Below are positions 1 through 5,102 of a DNA stretch of 5,149 nt, one piece after another. The notes beneath the pieces were generated by a model that saw only the letters and a program-made list of their open reading frames with translations, was not told the DNA's origin and searched no databases. This DNA is from an uncultured Methanomassiliicoccales archaeon (GTDB taxonomy: Archaea; Thermoplasmatota; Thermoplasmata; SG8-5): NCBI GenBank assembly GCA_938004075.1, contig CALKWP010000007.1, forward strand, positions 1 to 5,149. Reading direction: 5' to 3'. The translations under genes were made by a program, and so were the position numbers. Within the stretch, counting starts at the first letter, position 1, and each line of letters opens with the position of its first letter.

Positions 1-1
1 C

Positions 2-160
2 TGTCCTCTTTTTTGGTCTGGCTTTTATCGATACAGATATAGAAATTACTACAAGAAGATTGCAGCAATCTCCAATACGAAAAGAATGAATCCAATATAT
101 TCAATTCTTCTGGCTGTAATTTTTATTGCACTCGGAATTCTATTTCCATATTTGATTTAA
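2..160 (+). CDS. C-terminal fragment of a small membrane protein (5' end outside window)
   Basis: This frame is open from the window edge to a TAA at 158-160 and gives 52 residues. It begins with an aromatic and basic stretch (CPLFWSGFYRYRYRNYYKK), continues through a short polar segment ending in NTKRMNP, and closes with one hydrophobic helix (about residues 32-51, ILLAVIFIALGILFP) at the C-terminus. Basic residues before a terminal helix fit a tail inserted in the cytoplasmic membrane with a positive-inside segment. I do not recognise the family. A competing reading exists: another frame is open from base 3 to a TGA at 87-89 (…DTDIEITTRRLQQSPIRKE) and overlaps an ATG at 86-88 as ATGA, so two genes could be translationally coupled here, the second encoding only 24 residues. 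I prefer the single long frame because the charge pattern is continuous, but only moderately. The downstream repeat element begins 23 bases after the stop. Confidence 0.5.
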   Translation, partial: CPLFWSGFYRYRYRNYYKKIAAISNTKRMNPIYSILLAVIFIALGILFPYLI

Positions 161-183
161 TTTCAAGCCACATTTCTGACCCC

Positions 184-392
184 TAGCCCGAGAACTATCT
201 TTTCATCTAAACGCCGAGAGGGCTCGTCTGATGCCTCGCCGGAGGATTGCGTCCTGCAAACGCCGTTATCCAGCAATCCACACGGTTCCGAGCCATCGTA
301 TTCCTAACGTTACGGCGAAGGAACCACAAGTACAACGCAGTGGCGGGGAGTGGGGACGAAAGGCTTAAATCCTGCCTTTCGCATTCACTTGG
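184..392 (+). repeat. Intergenic structured repeat element, copy 1 (about 209 bp)
   Basis: This is the first of two diverged direct copies; the other is at 666-876. Shared blocks are TAGCCCGAG (184-192), a 17-bp block TGATGCCTCGCCGGAGG (229-245), CGTCCT (250-255), CAAGT-x-CAACGCAG (327-340), CGGGGAG (344-350), and a 39-bp block at 354-392 with one mismatch. It is clearly more GC-rich than the flanking genes. Internal structure: a perfect 7-bp stem, GGATTGC 244-250 with GCAATCC 273-279 and a 22-base loop; a 6-bp stem GGTTCC 284-289 with GGAACC 320-325, seen only in this copy; and an 8-bp hairpin CGAAAGGC 357-364 with GCCTTTCG 374-381. The first stem is kept in copy 2 by compensating changes. 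It fills the gap between the gene ending at 160 and the one starting at 408. It has no transposase or convincing coding content. Strand is given for the orientation of its outward promoter; if it is an RNA, the transcribed strand is not settled. Confidence 0.85.
358..371 (+). promoter_or_regulatory. Putative archaeal BRE/TATA box at 3' end of repeat copy 1
   Basis: GAAAGGCTTAAATC matches the archaeal layout of an A-rich BRE followed by a TATA-like CTTAAAT (364-370). The usual spacing of about 25 bases from TATA centre to start site predicts transcription beginning near 390-393, exactly where similarity to copy 2 stops, and giving a short leader before the GTG at 408. The same bases also form the 5' arm and loop of the hairpin at 357-381, so conservation could reflect structure rather than promoter function. 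Confidence 0.5.
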
Positions 393-407
393 CGAGGGCG
401 ATTTCAA

Positions 408-665
408 GTGGGTATAGATGATGATAGCAATGCCAAACTTTCAATAATATTCGGAATTATTTCAATCGGTTCATTCTATGCAAGATTTCTTTGCCTTTAT
501 TCATTAATACTGGGACCAATTTTTGGCATAATCGCTATGGTTCTAGGATGGATATCTTATAAAAAATACCATAATCACAAAGGATTGACTGGATTCATTC
601 TTGGAGCAATAGGTTTATTCTTGCCATTATTAATTCTATACCTGTTCACCACCGCATTTGGATAG
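408..665 (+). CDS. Small DUF4190-like integral membrane protein
   Basis: An 85-residue protein starting at GTG 408, with a purine-rich GAGGG (394-398) nine bases upstream and no other start codon available in frame. After a short acidic N-terminus (GIDDDSNAK) it is almost wholly hydrophobic: helix about 11-25 (LSIIFGIISIGSFYA), helix about 28-50 (LCLYSLILGPIFGIIAMVLGW), a basic loop YKKYHNHK (51-58), then helix about 59-82 (GLTGFILGAIGLFLPLLILYLF). The pattern of small-residue-rich helices, with G-x-I-A-x-V-L-G before a basic loop and a G-x-x-L-G-x-I-G helix after it, is what DUF4190 proteins show. These are small membrane proteins of unknown function in bacteria and archaea. Family assignment is from pattern recognition only. 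The gene sits exactly between the two copies of the intergenic element: copy 1 supplies its likely promoter and copy 2 starts on the base after its stop codon. Confidence 0.75.
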   Translation: MGIDDDSNAKLSIIFGIISIGSFYARFLCLYSLILGPIFGIIAMVLGWISYKKYHNHKGLTGFILGAIGLFLPLLILYLFTTAFG

Positions 666-876
666 TAGCCCGAGCTGGAGCGAGAACATTTTCTGATTTC
701 CGGGAGCGACTGGTGATGCCTCGCCGGAGGTTTCCGTCCTCCATTTGACGCAATGCCAGGAAACCGCACGGGCGCGAGCGAAACATTTTAGAATCAACCG
801 CGAGCGATGGCAAGTCCAACGCAGACACGGGGAGCATGGACGAAAAGCTTAAATCCTGCCTTTCGCATTCACTTGG
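666..876 (+). repeat. Intergenic structured repeat element, copy 2 (about 211 bp)
   Basis: Second copy of the element at 184-392, same orientation, 482 bp further on. It starts directly after the TAG of the preceding gene. Matching blocks: TAGCCCGAG 666-674, the 17-bp block 714-730, CGTCCT 735-740, CAAGT-x-CAACGCAG 811-824, CGGGGAG 828-834, and the 39-bp block 838-876. The stretches between the blocks have diverged strongly, so this is not a recent duplication. The 7-bp stem is present as GGTTTCC 729-735 with GGAAACC 759-765 (23-base loop); compared with copy 1, two base pairs are swapped and pairing is kept. A further 5-bp pairing, GTCCA 814-818 with TGGAC 837-841, is not conserved in copy 1. 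The terminal hairpin (841-848 with 858-865) has one A-C mismatch when read as + strand RNA, which becomes a G-U wobble on the other strand. Confidence 0.85.
842..855 (+). promoter_or_regulatory. Putative archaeal BRE/TATA box at 3' end of repeat copy 2
   Basis: GAAAAGCTTAAATC is the same box as in copy 1, with an A at 846 where copy 1 has G, which improves the A-rich BRE. Transcription would start near 874-877, just past the conserved block. The message would carry the small reading frame at 888 and could run on into the large peptidase gene, because no terminator is evident between 877 and 997. Confidence 0.5.
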
Positions 877-887
877 GGGATGAGTGT

Positions 888-950
888 ATGAAAACAAAGG
901 CTGGGGGGGCGTATTTAGTTAAAAGAAAAACCGTCGATACAGTTATATAG
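888..950 (+). CDS. Possible 20-residue leader peptide or gene remnant
   Basis: ATG at 888 opens a 20-codon frame ending in TAG at 948-950. The peptide begins MKTKAGGAYLVKRK and ends TVDTVI; it is basic and has no recognisable motif. A G-rich stretch GGGGGA (875-880) lies seven bases upstream and could serve as ribosome binding site. Its position relative to repeat copy 2 is the same as that of the gene at 408 relative to copy 1, which is the main reason to list it: it may be a short leader frame or the surviving start of a gene displaced by the peptidase operon. A run of seven G at 903-909 lies inside it; adding or removing one G ends the frame sooner, so a sequencing slip in that run would not lengthen it. 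It may well not be translated. Confidence 0.2.
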   Translation: MKTKAGGAYLVKRKTVDTVI

Positions 951-970
951 AGTGTAATCCTATTATATTT
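943..970 (+). promoter_or_regulatory. AT-rich candidate TATA region before the peptidase gene
   Basis: Two TATA-like stretches are present: TTATATA (943-949) and ATTATATTT (962-970). By normal archaeal spacing the first predicts a start site near 972 and the second near 990. The first would leave the GAGGG at 971-975 at the very 5' end of the message; the second would give a nearly leaderless transcript for the GTG at 997. Neither has a clean A-rich BRE immediately upstream, so transcription from the repeat copy 2 promoter is an equally good alternative. Confidence 0.3.
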
Positions 971-975
971 GAGGG
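971..975 (+). promoter_or_regulatory. Shine-Dalgarno-like GAGGG pointing to an ATA start at 982
   Basis: GAGGG is six bases upstream of an in-frame ATA (982-984) but 21 bases upstream of the GTG at 997, too far for normal pairing with that GTG. The frame is closed by a TGA at 970-972, and no ATG, GTG or TTG lies in frame between that stop and 997. The site therefore bears directly on the choice of start for the large gene. Confidence 0.45.
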
Positions 976-996
976 AATAACATACAAAAAATCTTC

Positions 997-3900
997 GTGT
1001 GGATTGTGCTTGGTGTCTTAATGGGGAATGTTTTCATCGCAATCTCACAAAACGCTGGGGCTGGTGAAATCAAAAATGAGACAAATGATAAAAGCGTATC
1101 CACTGAAAATTTAGAAGTGTCAGAAGTCAATTCACCGATTAATCGAAGATTAACTTTATATGAAGAAGACTCGACATCTCCAGTTCTTGTATGTGGAGAT
1201 GATGATGTTTTGCATATGGCCTGGATTGATTCCAGAGCAATTGATTTCAATTCTTCACAAATTTTCACATCCATATTTTACAAGCAAAGCCATGATTTTG
1301 GAAATACCTGGACACCAGACACGGTGTTATCTACAAGAACAACAGATGCTACGTCAATTGATCTAGCGATTGATGGCAATTACCTTGCTATTGCTTGGGA
1401 AGAGGGAGGGGATGTTTTCACAATGTTCAGCTATGATAACGGAAATTCATGGGCTGAGCCATACCCAATATACTCAATAGAATCGCCATCAATCGCCCTC
1501 AAAGGCAATGATGTATACCTTGTTTTCAAAGATAATTCTCAAACAGGCGTTCCATATTTGTCAGGCAAAAAATTAACGATTGATCCTGAACTCACAACAC
1601 CAGTGCCATACGATTTTAACCCTGCTGGTAATGTCCAGATTTGCAGCATTGCGGATGTAACGGCGGATGAAAACGCAATTTATGTTGCCATCAAAGATCA
1701 AACCAATGCAGAGTTGCATTTTTATAAAAGCCAAAACAATGGCACAACATGGTCAGGTGGTGTGATAGGTGACAGTTTTGGGGAAGATGTTCAAGGTTCA
1801 GTGAAAATTGCCAATAAAGATGACTGCGTAAACATAGTCTGGAGCGACAATCGCGATGGGAATTATGACATTTACATGAAATCAAGCATTGATAATGGTA
1901 ACTCATGGTCATCAACGATGAAAATAACTGAATCTTTGGGAGAATCCTCGAATGTCGACGTTTCCCTCAATTCAAAATCAGAACTCAATATGTGCTGGGA
2001 AGAAATTTCTGAGACCAGCAACAAGATTTATTATGGAAAATTCGATTCAAACGGTAATGAATTATCTCTCAGTCCAATCACAAATGGAGCATCGACTTCG
2101 TCAAAACCAATGATTGCTCTTGATTCAAATGATTATTATTACGTGCTTTGGCAAGATGACAGAGATGCGGATGAAGAAATTTATTTCTCAACCAATTTGG
2201 GTGAATTCGACAAGCAAATGGATTCGGTTATGGCTTACATTGAATTGCTTCCGGATGATTGTTTTACAAACGTGTTAAATAAAAACACATTGATATTGAA
2301 ACTAGAAGCTGTCAGAACTCAGCTTGACGAAAAAGCATATACGGGTGCATTGAATAAACTCGAAAACGATATCATGAAGAAAATAGATGGATATCGCAAT
2401 GAAAATCCAAAGGATGATTGGATTGTTGATTTAATAATACAAGAAGAACTCTCCAACTTGATTTTTAGTTTAATAACTTATATTGAGTTGAAAACTGAGG
2501 CTACTTCCCCGATTGGTGGTTCAGAATGGTGCGATGTTGGAACCAGTACAGACTCAGTGATAAATTATGGGATTTGCTTGTACCCTGCAGAATGGAGTAG
2601 TACTGCCTATTCTGATGGAATACGAACATATAGATATGGGATTCCACACTCAAATTTCCTTATTAATATACCAACAGATGCAAAGTCAAGAAATATTGAT
2701 TATCGGGTTACATTCAGTTTCTGGGCAAGTTCTAATGTTCCTGTTTATCAGTGGGGAGGAAGTTCCCTTGGTTACAAATTAATAGGAACACTCCCTGGAA
2801 ATAGTAATTGGAAAACATATTCACTTGAAACTTTTTATACCCAAGATTATGATTACTTATCCAACCCACAATACAATTTATTGTTTGATTTTGGTGTTTC
2901 AGTGTATTTAGATTCATTATCCGTGATTCCTGTAAATTATAATTGTGATGTTGGAATCGCGAATGATAATGTCATAGCCAATCATGACCCTGGGATAAAT
3001 CCCTATCCAGCTGAATGGAATAGTCCCATTTTGTTAGATAATCGGTATGTTAGGCTAGGGCCAGATGGTAGTAATATATACATTAATTCACCAAACCCGA
3101 ACATGGAATACAGAATCGAAATAACATACAAATCCAAAGACTATTATTCAGATTCTGGTGGTATTTTTCAGCAGTGGACTGGTGCGTATTACTCACCTAT
3201 TGGAAAATATATTTGTGATCAACAATGGCACACTGCTATATTCATTTCAAATAAAATGTTTTATTATGATTATTATGGAAATACAAACGTGAATGTTTTA
3301 TTCGAATTTACACGTGAATTGTATGTTGATTCCCTGAAACTCTCCGTCGCCAGAGATTATTGCAATGTAGGTGTGACTGGAGATAATTCAGCAATTCTTC
3401 ATGAACCGGGGCCATCGATCTACCCAAATGCCGAATGGGACCCAGTTACATCACTTAATGGCCGAACTTGCAGATATGGCATAGCGGGATCTAATATGTA
3501 TTTAAATGATATTGACACATCAAAAGATTATATTATTCGGATTACATATCGTTCTCCCTCATATTATGGCTTGCCCACCGCTGGAAGTTTCAGACAATGG
3601 GATGGTGCAGCATATCATATTCTCGGAACATATATTGCAGATGATTCTTGGCGTACAATAACATTTGTTGCTAAAAGTATGTGGCAATATGATTATGGTG
3701 GTTCGAGTCCGACATATGCGATGAATGCTCTATTTGAATTCTCAAGACAATTATGGGTCGATGATATTAGCATCGGAGTAATGGAGAAATATGCCATATT
3801 GATTGGCGGAGGAGATGTTCAAAGTTCTTATAACTATGACATGTTTACGAACGATTTGTTTGAAATGTATATTGGACTAAAGGGTTATAATGGTTGGAAT

Positions 3901-4620
3901 GATAATAATATATTCTGTTACTTGTGGAACCAACCAACTGGAATATATTATTACAATGCAAAACCAATTAATCTAGATGGAATGGCAACACGTTATAATA
4001 TTGAACAGGCATTAAAAGAAATAGGTGCCAAAATAACCCCGGATGATTTTTTCTATTTCTTTGAAGTATCCCATGGGGCATATTGGGATTCTAGTCAAAA
4101 TCTCCCATGGGCCAATAAAGGATCTTTTACAATTTATGCCTCAAATCCTGCTAATGACCAATTGGCATTTTTCCAATTGAGTGAAATGATTGGTACATAC
4201 ATGGGAAATGAATGGTCCAGAGGAGTTTTTGTTTTTGCAAGTTGTTATAGTGGACATGCAATGTCTGAAATTCATTATAGTTCGACGAAGCAAAATTCAA
4301 TTGTAATCAGTTCGGCCAGAGCCAATGAAATAGCAATAGGTTGGCTTGTTGGTGGATTTCTTACAGGAAGGGATGATGATCATGCAGAATTCCTTCATGA
4401 TGATGATTATCAAGCATTCACAGAATCATTGGGTAGTTCCTCTGTATCAAATTCTATATTACAGTGCTATTATAATGGTTATCAAGCAGCTATACATGAG
4501 GATATTCCATTTTATGATGATTTCAGTCATCCTTTAATTGATGATAATTGGGACGGTGTTGGACATGAAAAAGGTTCGATGGGTAATGATGGCACATTTG
4601 CCTTATACACAATTCTTTAG
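997..4620 (+). CDS. Secreted multidomain protein: Asp-box propeller, three beta repeats and C-terminal clan CD (C13-like) cysteine peptidase
   Basis: About 1207 residues counted from GTG 997. Residues 1-22 are a signal peptide (hydrophobic core IVLGVLMGNVFIAI, likely cleavage after AGA at 20-22). Residues about 45-404 form a beta-propeller of the sialidase/BNR type: Asp boxes at 98-105 (SHDFGNTW), 145-152 (SYDNGNSW), 245-252 (SQNNGTTW) and 297-304 (SIDNGNSW), plus blade strands such as WSDNRDGNYDIY. Residues about 405-502 are a helical module containing LENDIMKKIDG and KDDWI, a pattern I associate with archaeal and bacterial extracellular proteins. Three repeats start at Cys512, Cys650 and Cys789. 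Residues about 930-1207 are the peptidase, with putative dyad His1026 (EVSHGAY) and Cys1083 (FASCYSGH). There is no C-terminal membrane anchor, so it should be released or bound non-covalently outside the cell. No sialidase catalytic motif is visible. An ATA at 982 may be the true start: it adds MQKIF, giving the signal peptide a basic residue it otherwise lacks. Confidence 0.85.
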   Translation: MWIVLGVLMGNVFIAISQNAGAGEIKNETNDKSVSTENLEVSEVNSPINRRLTLYEEDSTSPVLVCGDDDVLHMAWIDSRAIDFNSSQIFTSIFYKQSHDFGNTWTPDTVLSTRTTDATSIDLAIDGNYLAIAWEEGGDVFTMFSYDNGNSWAEPYPIYSIESPSIALKGNDVYLVFKDNSQTGVPYLSGKKLTIDPELTTPVPYDFNPAGNVQICSIADVTADENAIYVAIKDQTNAELHFYKSQNNGTTWSGGVIGDSFGEDVQGSVKIANKDDCVNIVWSDNRDGNYDIYMKSSIDNGNSWSSTMKITESLGESSNVDVSLNSKSELNMCWEEISETSNKIYYGKFDSNGNELSLSPITNGASTSSKPMIALDSNDYYYVLWQDDRDADEEIYFSTNLGEFDKQMDSVMAYIELLPDDCFTNVLNKNTLILKLEAVRTQLDEKAYTGALNKLENDIMKKIDGYRNENPKDDWIVDLIIQEELSNLIFSLITYIELKTEATSPIGGSEWCDVGTSTDSVINYGICLYPAEWSSTAYSDGIRTYRYGIPHSNFLINIPTDAKSRNIDYRVTFSFWASSNVPVYQWGGSSLGYKLIGTLPGNSNWKTYSLETFYTQDYDYLSNPQYNLLFDFGVSVYLDSLSVIPVNYNCDVGIANDNVIANHDPGINPYPAEWNSPILLDNRYVRLGPDGSNIYINSPNPNMEYRIEITYKSKDYYSDSGGIFQQWTGAYYSPIGKYICDQQWHTAIFISNKMFYYDYYGNTNVNVLFEFTRELYVDSLKLSVARDYCNVGVTGDNSAILHEPGPSIYPNAEWDPVTSLNGRTCRYGIAGSNMYLNDIDTSKDYIIRITYRSPSYYGLPTAGSFRQWDGAAYHILGTYIADDSWRTITFVAKSMWQYDYGGSSPTYAMNALFEFSRQLWVDDISIGVMEKYAILIGGGDVQSSYNYDMFTNDLFEMYIGLKGYNGWNDNNIFCYLWNQPTGIYYYNAKPINLDGMATRYNIEQALKEIGAKITPDDFFYFFEVSHGAYWDSSQNLPWANKGSFTIYASNPANDQLAFFQLSEMIGTYMGNEWSRGVFVFASCYSGHAMSEIHYSSTKQNSIVISSARANEIAIGWLVGGFLTGRDDDHAEFLHDDDYQAFTESLGSSSVSNSILQCYYNGYQAAIHEDIPFYDDFSHPLIDDNWDGVGHEKGSMGNDGTFALYTIL
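2530..3780 (+). repeat. Three tandem protein-coding repeats of about 139 residues (CBM-like beta-sandwich modules)
   Basis: Within the large gene, residues 512-649, 650-788 and 789-928 are homologous repeats of 138, 139 and 140 residues. Each opens with CDVG or CNVG, then an Asp/Asn turn, YPAEW or YPNAEW, R-Y-x-x-G with S-N-x-x-x-N, a Y-R-I-x-I-T-Y-x-S strand, Q-W-x-G, a Y-x-x-x-G-x-Y/T strand, and a closing strand of the type LFEF-x-x-x-L-x-VDSL. Alternating strands with a final VDSL/VDDI strand are typical of jelly-roll carbohydrate-binding and galactose-binding-like modules; that is an analogy from the pattern, not a family match. The DNA copies are strongly diverged. The first repeat is the most divergent, lacking the T-Y-x-S strand motif. 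Confidence 0.75.
3781..4617 (+). other. Clan CD cysteine peptidase domain (legumain/caspase-like)
   Basis: Residues 929-1207 of the large protein. The order of elements fits clan CD: a first beta strand YAILIGGGD (932-940), an activity-related segment NDLFEMYIGLKGYNGW with following strand NIFCYLW, a helix IEQALKEIGAKI, then the strand DFFYFFEVSHG carrying the putative catalytic His1026, then VFVFASCYSGHAM carrying the putative nucleophile Cys1083, and a later strand NSIVISSARANE. His-Gly followed about 57 residues later by a hydrophobic strand ending in x-S-C-x-S-G is the standard clan CD signature; C13-like domains are known in secreted archaeal and bacterial proteins. After the dyad comes an Asp/His-rich segment (1125-1138) and a C-terminal DDNWDGVGHE motif. 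Cleavage specificity cannot be read from the sequence. Confidence 0.8.
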
Positions 4621-4631
4621 GGGGAGAATCT

Positions 4632-4961
4632 TTGAAATCTGACATAAATAATTACCCCCAGTACAGCATATTTGCAGGTGTTTTTAGCATCGTGTTTATT
4701 TGTTTAAGTATTTTTGCTCAAATACTAGGAAGTAGAAATAGTTCAATGGGTATTTTAACCGATGCTCAAGTGTTATGTGTATTAGGATTTCAGGTTTTAA
4801 CCTTGATTTTTGGATTTATTGGATTGTATTTTGGAGTAAAAGGTAGGAAAGATCATCGATTAAAGGGAAAAGAAACTTTAATAAATTTTGCTATATTCAT
4901 TTGTATAGTCTCAGTTACATTTGCTTGTATCTTTTTGTTAGTCCTTTTCGTAGGAATATAA
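4632..4961 (+). CDS. Small three-helix membrane protein, probably co-transcribed with the peptidase
   Basis: 109 residues from TTG 4632, with a purine-rich GGGGAG (4621-4626) five bases upstream and beginning right after the stop codon of the peptidase gene. The gap between the two genes is 11 bases, with no room for a separate promoter, so an operon is likely. Predicted helices: about 12-33 (YSIFAGVFSIVFICLSIFAQIL), 46-68 (VLCVLGFQVLTLIFGFIGLYFG) and 83-108 (LINFAIFICIVSVTFACIFLLVLF). A basic loop VKGRKDHRLKGKE (69-81) separates helices 2 and 3. The order of helix, G-x-x-G-rich helix, basic loop, helix resembles the DUF4190-like protein at 408-665, and both may belong to one broad group of small membrane proteins; sequence identity is low. 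Function is unknown; the context suggests something linked to the exported peptidase, but nothing in its own sequence shows this. Confidence 0.75.
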   Translation: MKSDINNYPQYSIFAGVFSIVFICLSIFAQILGSRNSSMGILTDAQVLCVLGFQVLTLIFGFIGLYFGVKGRKDHRLKGKETLINFAIFICIVSVTFACIFLLVLFVGI

Positions 4962-4962
4962 A

Positions 4963-4976
4963 CAAAACTTTATAAT
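4963..4976 (+). promoter_or_regulatory. Strong archaeal BRE/TATA promoter for the truncated last gene
   Basis: CAAAACTTTATAAT begins two bases after the stop at 4959-4961. An A-rich BRE (CAAAA) is followed by a near-consensus TATA box (CTTTATAAT, 4968-4976). Expected initiation is about 25 bases downstream of the box centre, near 4997-5000, giving a leader of about 70 bases before the ATG at 5070. A T-rich stretch (TTTTTATTTATT, 4990-5001) lies just at the predicted start and could instead end the upstream transcript. Confidence 0.65.
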
Positions 4977-5058
4977 ATTCTCTTTGAAAATTTTTATTTA
5001 TTGGCATTACTGGATTGCACCCCGTTCAATGAACAGATAGAATTGCTATGAAATCATT

Positions 5059-5066
5059 GGAGGTGG
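5059..5066 (+). promoter_or_regulatory. Near-perfect Shine-Dalgarno GGAGGTGG
   Basis: GGAGGTGG closely follows the complement of the archaeal 16S rRNA 3' end (GGAGGTGATC type). The GGAGG core ends six bases before the ATG at 5070, which selects that ATG over the one at 5048. Confidence 0.75.
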
Positions 5067-5069
5067 TGT

Positions 5070-5102
5070 ATGAATTTCCGGCGTGTCGAGCAGAAGGGGG
5101 AT
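5070..5102 (+). CDS. Start of an unidentified gene, cut off by adapter at the contig end
   Basis: ATG 5070 follows a strong ribosome binding site and a promoter. Only 11 genuine codons remain (MNFRRVEQKGD) before the sequence becomes Illumina adapter at 5103. The frame stays open through the adapter, so an automatic caller would add the artificial tail RSEERRVGKECRSRW, which is translated adapter and not biology. The 11 residues are too few to name a product. Confidence 0.6.

Noticed and set aside
354..392. A true tRNA gene at the end of the repeat element
   Set aside because: Only T-arm-like sequence is present. No 5' acceptor strand pairs with the acceptor-like TTTCGCA at a tRNA distance, and no proper anticodon arm is seen in either copy.
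207..407. Minus-strand open frame of 66 codons over repeat copy 1, with a peptide PSECERQDLS also found in a minus frame over copy 2
   Set aside because: The shared peptide lies within and just beside the 39-bp DNA block. The next shared peptide (PPARH) falls in a different frame in copy 2, so the reading frame is not conserved across the element. Base pairing, not protein, is what the two copies preserve.
646..897. Minus-strand open frame of 83 codons over repeat copy 2, and a second one at 575-769
   Set aside because: They overlap the convincing membrane gene at 408-665, lack a plausible ribosome binding site, and show low-complexity basic and serine-rich composition typical of non-coding frames in a GC-rich repeat.
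1030..2220. Active sialidase domain
   Set aside because: Asp boxes show a propeller of the BNR type, but I see no FRIP/YRIP motif or arginine triad. Asp-box propellers occur in many non-sialidase proteins, so I name the fold only.
4990..5001. T-rich stretch as transcription terminator for the peptidase operon
   Set aside because: Poly-T can terminate archaeal transcription, but this stretch falls at the predicted start site of the next promoter and may be its initiator region; not enough to call.
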